From Mycobacterium sp. SVM_VP21 (GTDB lineage Bacteria > Actinomycetota > Actinomycetes > Mycobacteriales > Mycobacteriaceae): a DNA stretch of 64,000 nucleotides. The position numbers were made by a program, and so were the translations under genes. Under the pieces are notes generated by a model. It ran no database searches and was not told the origin of the DNA. It saw only the letters and a list, made by a program, of their open reading frames with translations. How positions within the stretch are numbered: the stretch's first letter is position 1; every line of letters starts with the position of its first letter. The stretch is taken from positions 2,790,001 to 2,854,000 of the forward strand of contig CP101406.1 in assembly GCA_024758765.1 (NCBI GenBank), in the 5' to 3' direction. Below are positions 49,374 through 60,935 of this stretch, piece by piece.

Positions 49374-52300
49374 TGCCGCGCCGTACTGACCTGCGCCATG
49401 TCCTGGTGATCGGCTCCGGGCCGATCGTGATCGGACAGGCCTGTGAATTCGACTATTCGGGAACCCAGGCCTGCCGGGTGCTCAAGGCCGAAGGCCTGCA
49501 GGTGAGCCTGGTCAACTCCAATCCGGCCACCATCATGACCGACCCCGAATACGCCGACAACACCTACGTCGAGCCCATTACCTGGGAGTTCGTCGAGAAG
49601 GTGCTCGCTCAGCAGGCCGAGCGCGGCAACAAGGTCGACGCCCTGCTGGCCACCCTGGGCGGGCAGACCGCGTTGAACACCGCGGTGGCCCTGCACGAGC
49701 ACGGGGTGCTGGAGCGGTACGGGGTTGAGCTGATCGGCGCCGACTTCGAGGCGATCCAGCGCGGCGAGGACCGCCAGCAGTTCAAGGACATCGTCGCCAA
49801 GGTCGGTGGCGAGTCGGCGCGTTCCCGGGTCTGCTACACCATGGCCGAGGTTGAGGAGACCGTTGCAGAACTCGGGCTGCCGGTCGTGGTCCGGCCGTCG
49901 TTCACCATGGGCGGCCTGGGATCCGGGCTGGCTGCCAGCCTCGACGAGGTCGCGCGGATGGCCGGCGACGGCCTGGCCGCCTCCCCGACGGCTAACGTCC
50001 TGATCGAGGAATCCATCTACGGATGGAAGGAATTCGAGCTCGAGTTGATGCGCGACGGCAACGACAACGTCGTCGTGGTCTGCTCGATCGAGAACGTCGA
50101 CCCGATGGGCGTGCACACCGGCGACTCGGTCACGGTCGCCCCGGCCATGACGCTGACCGACCGGGAATACCAGAAGATGCGCGATCTGGGCATCGCGATC
50201 CTGCGCGAGGTCGGGGTGGACACCGGCGGCTGCAACATCCAGTTCGCGGTCAACCCGCAAGACGGCCGGCTCATCGTGATCGAGATGAACCCGCGGGTCT
50301 CGCGATCGAGCGCACTGGCGTCGAAGGCTACCGGCTTCCCGATCGCCAAGATCGCGGCCAAGCTGGCGATCGGCTACACCCTCGACGAGATCATCAACGA
50401 CATCACCAAAGAGACCCCGGCCTGCTTCGAGCCGGCACTGGACTACGTGGTGGTCAAGGCGCCGCGCTTCGCGTTCGAGAAGTTCCCCGGCGCCGACCCG
50501 CGACTGACCACCACCATGAAATCGGTGGGCGAGGCGATGTCGTTGGGCCGCAACTTCATCGAATCACTCGGCAAGGTGATGCGCTCACTGGAGACCGACC
50601 GCGCCGGGTTCTGGACCAAACCCGACCCCGAAGGTACCGCCGACGACGCACTGCAGCGGCTGCGCACGCCCACCGAGGGCCGGCTCTACGACATCGAGCT
50701 GGCGCTGCGGCTGGGCGCTACCGTGGAAGCCGTCGCCGAGGCCTCCGGGGTCGACCCGTGGTTTGTCGAGCAGATCAACGGCCTGGTGGCGCTGCGCACC
50801 GAGGTCGTCGACACCCCAGTGCTCGACGCGGACCTGCTGCGCCGGTGCAAATACAGCGGCCTGTCGGATCATCAGATCGCCGTGCTGCGACCGGAGCTGG
50901 CCGGCGAGGACGGGGTGCGGCTGCTGCGGGACCGGCTGGGCATTCACCCGGTGTTCAAGACCGTCGACACCTGCGCCGCGGAATTCGAGTCCAAGACGCC
51001 GTATCACTACAGCACTTTCGAGCTCGACCCCGCCGCCGAGACCGAGGTGGCGACCCAGGACGTCAAACCCAAGGTGCTCATCCTGGGTTCGGGTCCCAAC
51101 CGGATCGGCCAGGGCATCGAGTTCGACTACAGCTGCGTGCATGCGGCGATCACCTTGAGTCAGGCCGGGTTCGAGACGGTGATGATCAACTGCAACCCCG
51201 AGACGGTGTCCACCGACTACGACACCGCCGACCGGCTGTACTTCGAACCGTTGACGTTCGAGGACGTGCTCGAGGTGTACTACGCCGAACAACAGTCCGG
51301 GCAGGGCGGACCCGGGGTCGTCGGCGTGATCGTGCAGCTGGGTGGGCAGACTCCGCTGCGGCTGGCCCAGCGGCTGGCCGACGCCGGCGTGCCGATCGTC
51401 GGAACCAGCCCGGAAGCCATCGATCTGGCCGAGGACCGCGGTGCGTTCGGCGACGTGCTGACCACGGCTGGTTTGCCGGCGCCGCGGTACGGCACCGCGA
51501 CGACCTTCGAGCAGGCCAAGCGGATCGCCGCCGATATCGGCTACCCGGTCCTGGTGCGTCCCTCGTATGTGCTGGGCGGGCGGGGCATGGAGATCGTCTA
51601 CGACGAAGAGACCCTGCACGGCTACATCACTCGGGCTACTCAGCTGTCGCCGGAGCATCCGGTGCTGGTCGACCGGTTCCTCGAAGACGCCATCGAGATT
51701 GACGTCGATGCGCTGTGCGACGGCACCGAGGTCTACATCGGCGGCATCATGGAGCACATCGAAGAAGCCGGCATCCACTCCGGTGACTCGGCGTGTGCGC
51801 TGCCGCCGGTGACGCTGGGGCGCAGCGACATCGAAAAGGTGCGACGCGCCACCGAGGCCATTGCTCACGGTGTTGGGGTGGTGGGGCTGCTCAATGTGCA
51901 GTTCGCCCTCAAAGACGACGTGCTCTACGTCCTGGAGGCCAATCCGCGGGCCAGCCGCACCGTCCCGTTCGTGTCCAAGGCCACCGCGGTGCCGCTGGCG
52001 AAGGCCTGTGCACGCGTCATGCTGGGCACCACGATCGCCGAGCTGCGGTCGGAGGGCCTGTTGGCCGCCTCGGGGGACGGGGCCACCGTCGGCCCGAACG
52101 CCCCCATTGCGGTCAAGGAGGCGGTGCTGCCGTTCCACCGCTTCCGTCGCGCAGATGGCTCGGGCATCGACTCGCTGCTCGGCCCGGAGATGAAGTCCAC
52201 CGGTGAGGTGATGGGCATCGACCGTGATTTCGGCACCGCGTTCGCCAAGAGCCAGACCGCCGCCTACGGGTCGCTGCCGGCGCAGGGCACCGTGTTCGTG

Positions 52301-52714
52301 TCGGTGGCCAACCACGACAAACGGTCGCTGGTGTTTCCGGTCAAACGGCTTGCTGACCTGGGCTTCCGGGTTCTGGCCACCGAGGGGACCGCGGAAATGC
52401 TGCGCCGTAACGGCATTCCTTGCGATGTGGTGCGCAAGAACTTCGAAGAGCCGAGTCCGCAGCGTCCGGCGCTGTCCGCGGTGGACGCGATCCGGGCCGG
52501 TGAGGTGGACCTGGTGATCAACACCCCGTACGGCAACTCCGGTCCGCGGGTGGACGGCTACGAGATCCGTTCGGCAGCGGTGAGCGTGAACATCCCGTGC
52601 ATCACCACCGTCCAGGGTGCGGCTGCGGCGGTGCAGGGCATCGAGGCCGGCATCCGGGGCGATATCGGGGTGCGTTCCCTGCAGGAACTGCACAGCACCC
52701 TCGGCGGGCAGTAG
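49373..52714 (+). CDS. carB: Carbamoyl-phosphate synthase large subunit
   Basis: 1113 residues, two homologous ATP-grasp halves (about 1-400 and 555-935), an oligomerisation region between them and a C-terminal allosteric MGS-like domain (from about 940, [17 protein letters not shown]). Each half opens with a nucleotide motif: [19 protein letters not shown] near residue 12 and [19 protein letters not shown] near 568. [16 protein letters not shown] and [15 protein letters not shown] are the metal/ATP sites. It joins bicarbonate, ammonia and two ATP into carbamoyl phosphate. Confidence 0.98.
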   Translation: MPRRTDLRHVLVIGSGPIVIGQACEFDYSGTQACRVLKAEGLQVSLVNSNPATIMTDPEYADNTYVEPITWEFVEKVLAQQAERGNKVDALLATLGGQTALNTAVALHEHGVLERYGVELIGADFEAIQRGEDRQQFKDIVAKVGGESARSRVCYTMAEVEETVAELGLPVVVRPSFTMGGLGSGLAASLDEVARMAGDGLAASPTANVLIEESIYGWKEFELELMRDGNDNVVVVCSIENVDPMGVHTGDSVTVAPAMTLTDREYQKMRDLGIAILREVGVDTGGCNIQFAVNPQDGRLIVIEMNPRVSRSSALASKATGFPIAKIAAKLAIGYTLDEIINDITKETPACFEPALDYVVVKAPRFAFEKFPGADPRLTTTMKSVGEAMSLGRNFIESLGKVMRSLETDRAGFWTKPDPEGTADDALQRLRTPTEGRLYDIELALRLGATVEAVAEASGVDPWFVEQINGLVALRTEVVDTPVLDADLLRRCKYSGLSDHQIAVLRPELAGEDGVRLLRDRLGIHPVFKTVDTCAAEFESKTPYHYSTFELDPAAETEVATQDVKPKVLILGSGPNRIGQGIEFDYSCVHAAITLSQAGFETVMINCNPETVSTDYDTADRLYFEPLTFEDVLEVYYAEQQSGQGGPGVVGVIVQLGGQTPLRLAQRLADAGVPIVGTSPEAIDLAEDRGAFGDVLTTAGLPAPRYGTATTFEQAKRIAADIGYPVLVRPSYVLGGRGMEIVYDEETLHGYITRATQLSPEHPVLVDRFLEDAIEIDVDALCDGTEVYIGGIMEHIEEAGIHSGDSACALPPVTLGRSDIEKVRRATEAIAHGVGVVGLLNVQFALKDDVLYVLEANPRASRTVPFVSKATAVPLAKACARVMLGTTIAELRSEGLLAASGDGATVGPNAPIAVKEAVLPFHRFRRADGSGIDSLLGPEMKSTGEVMGIDRDFGTAFAKSQTAAYGSLPAQGTVFVSVANHDKRSLVFPVKRLADLGFRVLATEGTAEMLRRNGIPCDVVRKNFEEPSPQRPALSAVDAIRAGEVDLVINTPYGNSGPRVDGYEIRSAAVSVNIPCITTVQGAAAAVQGIEAGIRGDIGVRSLQELHSTLGGQ

Positions 52715-53550
52715 TGACACCGGGGTTCGGCGCACGCCTGGCCGACGCGATGGCGGCCCGCGGGCCGCTGTGCCTGGGCATCGACCCGCACCCCGAACTG
52801 CTGGCCTCGTGGGGCCTGCCTGCGACGCCGCACGGGCTGGCACGGTTCAGCGAGACGTGCGTGACGGCGTTCGCCGGGTTCGCCGTCGTCAAGCCGCAGG
52901 TGGCGTTCTTCGAGGCGTACGGGTCGGCCGGCTTCGCTGTGCTGGAGCGCACCATCGCGGCGCTGCGCGAGGCCGGTGTGCTGGTGCTGGCCGACGCCAA
53001 GCGCGGCGACATCGGCTCGACCATGGCCGCCTATGCGGCCGCCTGGGCCGGGCAGTCGCCGTTGGCCGCCGACGCGGTGACGGCCTCGCCCTACTTGGGC
53101 TTCGGGTCACTGCAGCCGCTGCTGGAGACCGCCGCGCAGCATCGGCGGGGAGTGTTCGTGTTGGCGGCCACTTCCAACCCGGAGGGCGCCAGCGTGCAAC
53201 GTGCCCAGGCCGCGGACGGCCGCACCGTGGCGCAGGCGATCGTCGACGCGGCCGCGGAAGCCAATCGGGCCGGGGCTGCGGTGGGACTGGGCTCGATCGG
53301 GGTCGTGGTGGGCGCCACGCTGCGCGAGGTGCCCGATCTGAGCGAGCTGGGCGGGCCTGTGCTGGTGCCGGGCATTGGTGCCCAGGGAGGGCGCCCAGAG
53401 GCCCTTGCCGGGCTCGGAGGGGCCGCGCAGGGCACTTTGCTGCCGGCGGTCTCGCGGGAGGTGCTGCGCGCCGGCCCGGACGCAGGTGCGCTGCGTGCCG
53501 CGGCGGAGCGGCTGCGGGACAGCGTCGCCTATTTGGCCGCTGCGGGATAG
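52714..53550 (+). CDS. pyrF: Orotidine 5'-phosphate decarboxylase (type 2)
   Basis: 278 residues from GTG 52714, which overlaps the carB stop by one base; the earlier frame is a shadow of carB. Long, actinobacterial-type OMP decarboxylase: [38 protein letters not shown] with catalytic Lys96, then [13 protein letters not shown] and PGIGAQGG for phosphate binding. It completes UMP synthesis. pyrE and pyrD are not in the window. A very stable hairpin follows. Confidence 0.96.
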   Translation: MTPGFGARLADAMAARGPLCLGIDPHPELLASWGLPATPHGLARFSETCVTAFAGFAVVKPQVAFFEAYGSAGFAVLERTIAALREAGVLVLADAKRGDIGSTMAAYAAAWAGQSPLAADAVTASPYLGFGSLQPLLETAAQHRRGVFVLAATSNPEGASVQRAQAADGRTVAQAIVDAAAEANRAGAAVGLGSIGVVVGATLREVPDLSELGGPVLVPGIGAQGGRPEALAGLGGAAQGTLLPAVSREVLRAGPDAGALRAAAERLRDSVAYLAAAG

Positions 53551-53596
53551 CTGTCGGACTCATCTAGGTCCGACTCGGTCGCCCGAGTCAACGCAA

Positions 53597-53642
53597 CAGG
53601 GCCTGCGTGGGCGCCTTGGCTGGGGCGCCCACGCAGGCCCTG
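53597..53642. terminator. Perfect 19-bp hairpin after pyrF
   Basis: Arms 53597-53615 and 53624-53642 are perfectly complementary, GC-rich (CAGGGCCTGCGTGGGCGCC) and enclose 8 nt. It lies 47 nt past pyrF and 10 nt past the convergent repeat-protein gene, so it likely ends both transcripts. Confidence 0.85.
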
Positions 53643-53651
53643 GATTGCTCG

Positions 53652-54086
53652 TTACCGGCCGCCGAAGTTGACGCCCCCGCCGGTGTTGGCGTGGTAACCG
53701 CCGCCGAAGGGCCCCATGTTGACGTTGGCGCTGTTGTTCTGTCCGCCGCCGGCGCCGATTCCGTTAGGGCCGAAGTTGAAGCCGCCGTTTCTGCCGACAT
53801 TCATTCCGCCACCGAACGGCCCCATGTTGACGTTGGCGCCGTTGTTCTGTCCGCCGCCGGCGCCGATTCCGTTAGGGCCGAAGTTGAAGCCGCCGTTATT
53901 GCCGGCATGCATTCCGCCGCCGAAGGGCCCCATGTTGACATTGACCCCGCCGTTGTTGCCGGCGCCACCGGTGATTCCGTCATTGGGCTCGGCGCTGGCC
54001 GCGCCGATCCCGAAAGCCCCGAGGGCCAACACCGCGGACGTCGCAAGAGCCCATCGGCCGGCACGGCCGACTGTCGTCATCATCAT
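53652..54086 (-). CDS. Secreted Gly/Asn-rich protein of 36-residue repeats
   Basis: 144 residues; three consecutive ATG codons begin it (54086, 54083, 54080), with GGGA just before. A signal peptide ends at about Ala32 (GAASA/EPN). The mature part is two full 36-residue repeats (residues 50-85 and 86-121) and a partial third, each VNMGPFGGGM...NGGFNFGPNGIGAGGGQNN. No Cys, few charges. This looks like a surface or extracellular structural protein. Its low-complexity Gly content recalls PE_PGRS proteins, but there is no PE domain. It occupies the place of PE15/PPE20 of M. tuberculosis. Confidence 0.75.
   Translation of the reverse strand: MMMTTVGRAGRWALATSAVLALGAFGIGAASAEPNDGITGGAGNNGGVNVNMGPFGGGMHAGNNGGFNFGPNGIGAGGGQNNGANVNMGPFGGGMNVGRNGGFNFGPNGIGAGGGQNNSANVNMGPFGGGYHANTGGGVNFGGR
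53694..53939 (-). repeat. 108-bp tandem repeat within the Gly/Asn-rich gene
   Basis: Two full units (53832-53939 and 53724-53831) and a partial third (53694-53723) encode 36-residue protein repeats. The copies are nearly identical in DNA, which suggests recent duplication and possible length variation between strains. Confidence 0.8.
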
Positions 54087-54872
54087 GAATTCCCACTTTC
54101 TCTACCGAAACGGTATTCAGCGGAAATGTTCATAGTCATACCCCCCCATAAACACCCCCGGGTGGACCACCCACCTGGCCGGAACATTAGGCGGCTAACC
54201 CGCGGCTTCGACCTTGCAAATGTAAAACCACCCTTAATAGTTGCTGTCAGTCCATCGAGTTCCCAGATCTCTGTTTCTGGCTGCGCCGCTAGGGCGTTTG
54301 CGCACAAATACCAGGCGTTGGGGGCCACCGGGTTTCCGTGTGCGAATCCGCGTGCTCGCGGCACGAGCACGACGAACTCGGCGCCGAACTCCCGCCTGAC
54401 GGTGGCCGAACATGGTGCTCACCCGCCTCCTTGAGGTGCCGGCGGTTGTCGCGATCGATCCCCGATGGAGATGCCGCAGGGTTGCCGCAGCCGCCCTCGA
54501 CACGCCCGACACGCCGCGAGGTGCGAAGTCAATGGCATGAATGTCCGGTCACATCCCCCGACGCCCCTGCTGTGCCCATGGCGCGGCATCCCATCCGGCC
54601 GACGAGAAGGAGCAAAAGGCTAGGTCAGAGCGGTTTTTGGGGTCGTGTAGCCGGGGATCGCGATTCACCAGGGGAGGGCAGGCCGATCGCGGCCGACTCG
54701 GGTTGGACGGCGCCGCGCCCAAACCCCATACGCTGGGCATTTGTAGCCGGAAACGGGGGGGTGGGGTTAGATTTCGTCAGACGGCGTGGGTACGGTCGTC
54801 GTCTCTGGCCGAAGTACCTGGCCGGGACAAGGAAAACATCGACGTTGTCGATGATGACGAGACGGAGGAATC
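54087..54872. other. Gene-poor region between repeat protein and mihF
   Basis: About 790 bp with only low-quality open frames. It should hold the promoters of both flanking genes. Visible structures: the palindrome GGGTGG-A-CCACCC (54160-54172), A/T-rich patches near 54215-54245, and TTAGAT near 54767 as a possible -10 for mihF. In M. tuberculosis this interval contains PE15 and PPE20; no remnant of them was seen. Confidence 0.5.
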
Positions 54873-55190
54873 GTGGCCCTTCCCCAGTTGACCGACGAGC
54901 AGCGCGCCGCCGCGTTGGAGAAGGCGGCGGCCGCGCGTCGGGCCCGAGCGGAGCTCAAGGACCGGCTGAAGCGTGGCGGCACCAATCTCAAGCAGGTGCT
55001 CAAGGACGCCGAGACCGACGAGGTCCTTGGCAAGATGAAGGTGTCTGCGCTGCTGGAAGCGTTGCCGAAGGTCGGCAAGGTCAAGGCGCAGGAGATCATG
55101 ACCGAGCTGGAGATCGCCCCCACCCGCCGGCTGCGCGGCCTGGGCGACCGGCAGCGCAAGGCGCTGCTGGAGAAGTTCGACTTCTCCTGA
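54873..55190 (+). CDS. mihF: Mycobacterial integration host factor
   Basis: 105 residues from GTG 54873, preceded by GGAGGA. The sequence [18 protein letters not shown]...[17 protein letters not shown] is almost the same as M. tuberculosis mIHF. It is a nucleoid-associated DNA-bending protein with an H2TH-like fold ([13 protein letters not shown]), essential for chromosome organisation and phage L5 integration. It lies 7 nt before gmk, and the pair is widely kept in actinobacteria. Confidence 0.98.
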   Translation: MALPQLTDEQRAAALEKAAAARRARAELKDRLKRGGTNLKQVLKDAETDEVLGKMKVSALLEALPKVGKVKAQEIMTELEIAPTRRLRGLGDRQRKALLEKFDFS

Positions 55191-55197
55191 CCCGGCA

Positions 55198-55800
55198 GTG
55201 AATACCGGTGGAGGACCGGACAGCGGGCACGCGGGACGCGTTGTAGTGCTGTCCGGTCCATCCGCGGTCGGTAAGTCGAGTGTGGTCCGGTGCCTGCGAG
55301 AGCGGGTACCGGACCTGTATTTCAGTGTGTCGGCCACTACCCGGGCACCCAGGCCCGGGGAGGTGGACGGCGTCGACTACCGATTTGTTTCGCCCGCCGA
55401 GTTCGACCGGCTGGTCGAGAAAAATGAGCTGCTGGAGTGGGCCGACATTCATGGCGGCCTGCAGCGCTCAGGTACACCGGCGGCGCCCGTCGTCGACGCC
55501 ACCCGCTCCGGCCGGCCCGTTCTGATCGAGGTCGACCTGGCCGGGGCCCGGGCCATCAAGAAGGCCCTTCCGGAGGCTGTGACGGTGTTTCTGGCCCCGC
55601 CGGACTGGGAGACACTGCAGGCCAGACTGGCCGGCCGCGGCACCGAATCCGCAGAGGTCATGGAACGCCGATTGGCCACCGCACGCACCGAGTTGGCGGC
55701 GCAGGGAGACTTCGACGCCATCGTGGTCAACAGTCGATTGGAAACAGCCTGCTCAGAATTGGTATCCTTGCTGGTGGATACCGCACCGGGCGCGGTCTGA
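55198..55800 (+). CDS. gmk: Guanylate kinase
   Basis: 200 residues. It phosphorylates GMP to GDP with ATP. P-loop [10 protein letters not shown] (19-28), the GMP-binding [20 protein letters not shown] and the lid region [17 protein letters not shown] are intact. A short N-terminal extension precedes the P-loop. It is 68 nt upstream of rpoZ in the mihF-gmk-rpoZ-coaBC-metK order found across actinobacteria. Confidence 0.96.
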   Translation: MNTGGGPDSGHAGRVVVLSGPSAVGKSSVVRCLRERVPDLYFSVSATTRAPRPGEVDGVDYRFVSPAEFDRLVEKNELLEWADIHGGLQRSGTPAAPVVDATRSGRPVLIEVDLAGARAIKKALPEAVTVFLAPPDWETLQARLAGRGTESAEVMERRLATARTELAAQGDFDAIVVNSRLETACSELVSLLVDTAPGAV

Positions 55801-55868
55801 TTGACCCGGACGATAACCAGCAGGCGCGCCCCGCCCCCCAGCCAAAGAGCTTCAGGAGATTGTCTTAA

Positions 55869-56189
55869 GTGAGTACCTCGCAGACCGAGTCAGCTGCGCT
55901 GACCGACGCCGACGAGTTCGACCCGGCGTCGATCGGCGGTTATGACACGCCCCTCGGCATCACCAACCCGCCCATCGACGAGCTGTTGCAGCGGGCGTCG
56001 AGCAAGTACGCGCTGGTGATCTACGCGGCCAAGCGGGCGCGGCAGATCAACGACTACTACAACCAGCTCGGTGAGGGCATCCTCGAATACGTCGGGCCGC
56101 TGGTCGAGCCCGGCCTGCAGGAGAAGCCGCTGTCGATCGCGCTGCGCGAGATCCACGGCGACCTGCTCGAATACACCGAAGGCGAGTAG
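55869..56189 (+). CDS. rpoZ: RNA polymerase omega subunit
   Basis: 106 residues. It binds the beta' subunit and helps assemble RNA polymerase. The conserved block is [32 protein letters not shown], followed by a segment [28 protein letters not shown] as in mycobacterial omega. The start GTG follows a GGAG site. coaBC follows 28 nt later. Confidence 0.97.
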   Translation: MSTSQTESAALTDADEFDPASIGGYDTPLGITNPPIDELLQRASSKYALVIYAAKRARQINDYYNQLGEGILEYVGPLVEPGLQEKPLSIALREIHGDLLEYTEGE

Positions 56190-56217
56190 CCGGAGCCGGG
56201 CAGGACGGGTCATACCG

Positions 56218-57465
56218 GTGGGCCAGAAACGGGTCGTCGTCGGTGTCTCCGGAGGCATCGCCGCATACAAGGCATGCACCGTGGTCCGACAGCTGGCCGA
56301 GGCCGGCCATTCGGTTCGCGTCGTCCCGACCGAGTCCGCCCTGCGGTTCGTCGGGGCAGCCACCTTCGAGGCGCTCTCGGGCCAACCGGTCGACACCGGG
56401 GTCTTCGACGACGTTCCCAGCGTCCCCCATGTGGCGATCGGCCAGCAGGCCGACTTGGTGGTGGTGGCACCGGCCACTGCGGACCTGTTGGCCCGCGCAG
56501 TGGCCGGTCGCGCCGACGACCTGCTGACCGCCACCCTGCTCACCGCCCGCTGTCCGGTGCTGTTCGCCCCGGCCATGCATACCGAGATGTGGCAGCATCC
56601 GGCCACCGTCGCCAACGTGGCGACGCTGCGGGAACGCGGCGCGGTCGTCCTTGAGCCCGCATCGGGCCGGTTGACCGGCGCCGACACCGGCCCGGGTCGG
56701 CTTCCCGAGGCCGAAGAGATCAACACTTTCGCGTCGCTGCTGCTGGAGCGCGCCGACGCGTTGCCTCACGACCTGGCCGGGCAGAAGGTCCTGGTGACCG
56801 CGGGCGGCACCCGCGAGCCGATCGACCCGGTCCGCTTCATCGGCAACCGCAGCTCGGGCAAACAGGGGTATGCGGTGGCCCGGGTGGCAGCCCAGCGCGG
56901 CGCCGAGGTCACCCTGATCGCCGCGCACACCGCGGGTCTGATCGATCCGGCCGGCGTCCACGTGGTGCACGTCAGCTCGGCCCAGCAACTGCATGATGCG
57001 GTGTCCAAGCACGCCCCCGACGCGCACGTGCTGGTGATGGCCGCCGCTGTCGCCGACTTCCGTCCGGTACGGGTGGCGCAGGCCAAGATCAAGAAGGGCC
57101 CCGACAGCGCGGGGGAGCCGACCATCGAACTGGTCCGCAACGAGGACGTGTTGGCCGGCGCTGTGCGTGCCCGCACCGACGGACAACTGCCCAATATGCA
57201 GGCCATTGTCGGTTTCGCCGCAGAGACCGGCGACGAGAACGGCGACGTGCTGTTCCACGCCCGGGCGAAGTTGCGCCGCAAGGGCTGTGACCTGTTGGTG
57301 GTCAACGCGGTCGGGGACGGCCGGGCATTCGAGGTCGACCACAACGACGGGTGGCTGCTGGCCGCCGATGGAACCGAGTCCGCCCTGGAGTCGGGATCCA
57401 AGACGTTGATGGCCAGCCGCATCGTGGACGCGATCGTGGCGTTCCTTGCCAGTAGCCGCGGCTAG
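56218..57465 (+). CDS. coaBC: Bifunctional phosphopantothenoylcysteine decarboxylase/synthase
   Basis: 415 residues from GTG 56218; the longer open frame shadows rpoZ. The N-terminal CoaC flavoprotein domain (VVVGVSGGIAAYKAC, LVVVAPATADLLAR, FAPAMHTEMW) decarboxylates phosphopantothenoylcysteine; the C-terminal CoaB domain (VTAGGTREPIDPVRFIGNRSSGKQGYA, AAVADFRP, and KIKKG) makes it from phosphopantothenate, Cys and CTP. These are steps 2 and 3 of CoA synthesis. In M. tuberculosis metK follows directly; here two other genes intervene. Confidence 0.96.
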   Translation: MGQKRVVVGVSGGIAAYKACTVVRQLAEAGHSVRVVPTESALRFVGAATFEALSGQPVDTGVFDDVPSVPHVAIGQQADLVVVAPATADLLARAVAGRADDLLTATLLTARCPVLFAPAMHTEMWQHPATVANVATLRERGAVVLEPASGRLTGADTGPGRLPEAEEINTFASLLLERADALPHDLAGQKVLVTAGGTREPIDPVRFIGNRSSGKQGYAVARVAAQRGAEVTLIAAHTAGLIDPAGVHVVHVSSAQQLHDAVSKHAPDAHVLVMAAAVADFRPVRVAQAKIKKGPDSAGEPTIELVRNEDVLAGAVRARTDGQLPNMQAIVGFAAETGDENGDVLFHARAKLRRKGCDLLVVNAVGDGRAFEVDHNDGWLLAADGTESALESGSKTLMASRIVDAIVAFLASSRG

Positions 57466-57510
57466 CGCGGCCCACGTCACTGGATCGTTGACCGTTCCCC
57501 CTGCCTGGAT

Positions 57511-57531
57511 TAACTTTCAGATCGTAAGTTA
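57511..57531 (+). promoter_or_regulatory. Partial palindrome at the promoter of the flavoprotein-tetR pair
   Basis: TAACTT-TCAGATCGT-AAGTTA: seven of ten symmetric positions pair. TAAGTT at 57525-57530 also fits a -10 for the gene starting at 57549. A similar half-site (TAACTTTT followed by GGATCGA) lies upstream of metK. Candidate operator for the TetR protein encoded two genes later. Confidence 0.45.
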
Positions 57532-57548
57532 GTCGAGAGGGGTCGGGC

Positions 57549-58907
57549 ATGGACGATCGTCGCTACGTGGTGATCGGGGGCGGCCTGGCCGGGCTGGCCG
57601 CCGCGGTCTGGTTGGCCGAGGCCGGCAAGAAAGTGACGCTGCTGGAGCGGCGCGGGCGGCTCGGCGGACGCACCCAGGCGATGCAGGTGCCGGGAATAGC
57701 GGACCTCGCGGACAACGGCCAGCATGTGATCGCCAGCGGCTACGACCACCTGTTTCGCTACCTGACCAGTGTCGGAACCCGATCGATGGTCGAGTTCCCG
57801 ACCGGCGGAACGCTGCGCTGGCCCGGCGGGGCCACCACCACTCTGGTGACCCGCGGACTGGGCGCGGTGCGAACCTTGTTCGGGCCGCACCCCGACGCGA
57901 GCCTGCTCGATCGGCTGCGGACCGCTGCGGCGACGGTGCGCCTGACCGGTGAGGCACTGTTCCAACCCGCTGATCTGCCCGATCTGACGACCGACCAGTG
58001 GCTGCGCCGCGTCGGGATGCCCGCCCGGGCCCGGGAAGCGGTGTGGGACTGGCTGGCGCTCGGCATCGCCGCCGAGCCGGTGGACCGGGGTTCGGCGAAG
58101 GTCTTTGCCGATGTCCTGGCCACCGGAATCCGACTCGGGCTACGCCACCGCAGCGCAGTGACGATCGGTTATCCCACCACAGATCTCGACACGCTCTACA
58201 TCACCGGTGCGCTCGCCGTTTTCGACCGGCTGGGCGTGGACGTGCGCTACCGCGCGGTGGCCCGGCGAATTGTTGTGGAGAACAACGCCGTTCGTGCCGT
58301 GCAGTTGGCGGATGGCACTGAGCTGGCGGCGGACGCGGTGGTGTGCGCAGTGCCCAACTCGAATGTCGCCGGTTTGCTCGACGATCTGCCCGAACACGCC
58401 GAAATTTACGCCGCGGCAGAAAAATTGCACTACACACCGATCGTGAGCACCAACCTCTACCTGGACCGCCCGTTGGGCACCGCGGCGGCGATGGAATCGG
58501 TGATCGGCGGTGCGGGCGTCATCGATGAGGTGTTCGACCGGCAGCGGATGCAGCGCCGCGATCCAGGCGGCGCCTGGCTGTATTGCCTGACCACCAGCGG
58601 TGCCTACGAGCAGATCCACCGGTCCAACGAGCAGATCGTCGCTGAGCAGATGGACCTGCTGCGACGTTACTATCCGGCCGCGGCCGAGGCGAACGTGGTG
58701 GCCGCGCAGGTGGTCAAGATGCCCAAGGCCACCTTCTCGCAGGTGGTGGGCACCGATGGGCTGCGCCCGGATCAGCGCACGTCGGTGCCGAGCCTGGTGC
58801 TCGCCGGCGACTGGACCCGCACCGATTGGTCGGCGACCATGGAGAGTGCCGCGCAGAGCGCTGCCCGCGCCGTGGAGTTGCTGCTCGAGCTGCCGGCATC
58901 CACATGA
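57549..58907 (+). CDS. FAD-dependent desaturase/amine-oxidase-family protein (HpnE-like)
   Basis: 452 residues. FAD-binding Rossmann motif VIGGGLAGLAAAVWLAEAGKKVTLLER at the N-terminus, then the conserved GLGGRTQ-like RLGGRTQAM. The C-terminus LVLAGDWTRTDWSATMESAAQSAARA is that of the phytoene-desaturase/hydroxysqualene dehydroxylase (HpnE) branch. It could act on an isoprenoid such as a hydroxysqualene or carotenoid precursor; no partner hpnC/hpnD/crt gene is here, so the substrate is open. Its stop overlaps the TetR start by 4 nt. Confidence 0.78.
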   Translation: MDDRRYVVIGGGLAGLAAAVWLAEAGKKVTLLERRGRLGGRTQAMQVPGIADLADNGQHVIASGYDHLFRYLTSVGTRSMVEFPTGGTLRWPGGATTTLVTRGLGAVRTLFGPHPDASLLDRLRTAAATVRLTGEALFQPADLPDLTTDQWLRRVGMPARAREAVWDWLALGIAAEPVDRGSAKVFADVLATGIRLGLRHRSAVTIGYPTTDLDTLYITGALAVFDRLGVDVRYRAVARRIVVENNAVRAVQLADGTELAADAVVCAVPNSNVAGLLDDLPEHAEIYAAAEKLHYTPIVSTNLYLDRPLGTAAAMESVIGGAGVIDEVFDRQRMQRRDPGGAWLYCLTTSGAYEQIHRSNEQIVAEQMDLLRRYYPAAAEANVVAAQVVKMPKATFSQVVGTDGLRPDQRTSVPSLVLAGDWTRTDWSATMESAAQSAARAVELLLELPAST

Positions 58908-59518
58908 GCGCGCAGCCAGAGCCGAAGCGGCGGATGTCGGCACACGCGCGACGGATGCAGTTGCTCGATCACGCTCGTAACATTGTCTCCACCGAGGGCT
59001 ATGCCGCGGTAACCATCGAACGGGTGGCCCGCGCCGCGCAGGTGACCCGGACGGTGGTCTACCAGAACTTCGGCGATCTGGCCGGCTTGATGACGGCGCT
59101 GCTGGACCGCGAATCGGCGATTGCTTTCGCCGGAATGCGCAGCGTCGAGGGGCCGCTCGACGACGACCCAGACGCGCTCGGCCGCGCCATCCTGGCGTAT
59201 CTGCATGCGGCGCCTACCAGTTGGCGCATCATCCTCAGCCCGCCCGCCGGCGCCCCGCCGCAGTTGGGGGCCCGCACGGAAGCGGGCCGTCGCTATGCCC
59301 GAACCATCGCCGCGGCGCGGCTCTCTCGGTTGGCAGGCCACCGGATTGACGCTGACGGCGTGACGACGCGGCTGTTGTTGTCGGCATTGGAAGAACTGGC
59401 CCTGCTCCATCTCACGGACCCGCAAGCCCACCCGGACGAATTGGTACTGACTTATCTGCGATCACTGGTCGGCTGGGCGGTTCGGGTCGAGACGGCGACG
59501 GCGGCGACTGGTCGGTAG
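58904..59518 (+). CDS. TetR-family transcriptional regulator
   Basis: 204 residues from ATG 58904 (ATGA overlap with the flavoprotein). HTH region: RMQLLDHARNIVSTEGYAAVTIERVARAAQVTRTVVYQNFGDLAGL. It should act on the operator-like sequences around 57511 and possibly 59683. Cotranscription with the flavoprotein suggests it senses that enzyme's substrate or product. Its 3' end carries an antisense open frame of 84 codons that I judge to be chance. Confidence 0.88.
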   Translation: MSAQPEPKRRMSAHARRMQLLDHARNIVSTEGYAAVTIERVARAAQVTRTVVYQNFGDLAGLMTALLDRESAIAFAGMRSVEGPLDDDPDALGRAILAYLHAAPTSWRIILSPPAGAPPQLGARTEAGRRYARTIAAARLSRLAGHRIDADGVTTRLLLSALEELALLHLTDPQAHPDELVLTYLRSLVGWAVRVETATAATGR

Positions 59519-59669
59519 AGTAGGCGGTCGCAGGGCCGAGTCGTTCGGGATTCTCGTCGTGGGGGATGTTGTCGAGAATCTTCTGGACGCGGGGCGGCGC
59601 CGCCATTTCCCGGCCCATGACACGGGGGGTGGGCACCGGGCTGCCAGGCTCTCCCGAGGACCGCACGGC

Positions 59670-59700
59670 TATATTAGCCCGAGCTAACTTTTGGATCGAT
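59670..59700 (+). promoter_or_regulatory. Putative metK promoter with a half-operator
   Basis: TATATT (59670-59675) is a good -10, about 45 nt before the metK start. Just downstream, TAACTTTT then GGATCGA (59684-59698) repeats the left part of the palindrome at 57511. The 200-bp gap upstream of metK holds no riboswitch that I can recognise. Confidence 0.4.
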
Positions 59701-59718
59701 TACCCGGAAGGCGACATT

Positions 59719-60930
<1,212 letters not shown>

Positions 60931-60935
60931 TCTCT

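Noticed and set aside
53694..53939. CRISPR-like array
   Set aside because: The 108-bp units are contiguous, coding and without unique spacers, and no cas genes are nearby.
59412..59666. 84-codon minus-strand open frame before metK
   Set aside because: It overlaps the TetR 3' end antisense, has no ribosome site and no recognisable family, although part of it is not typical shadow sequence.
59519..59718. S-adenosylmethionine riboswitch before metK
   Set aside because: No conserved SAM-riboswitch core or terminator could be recognised in the 200-bp gap.
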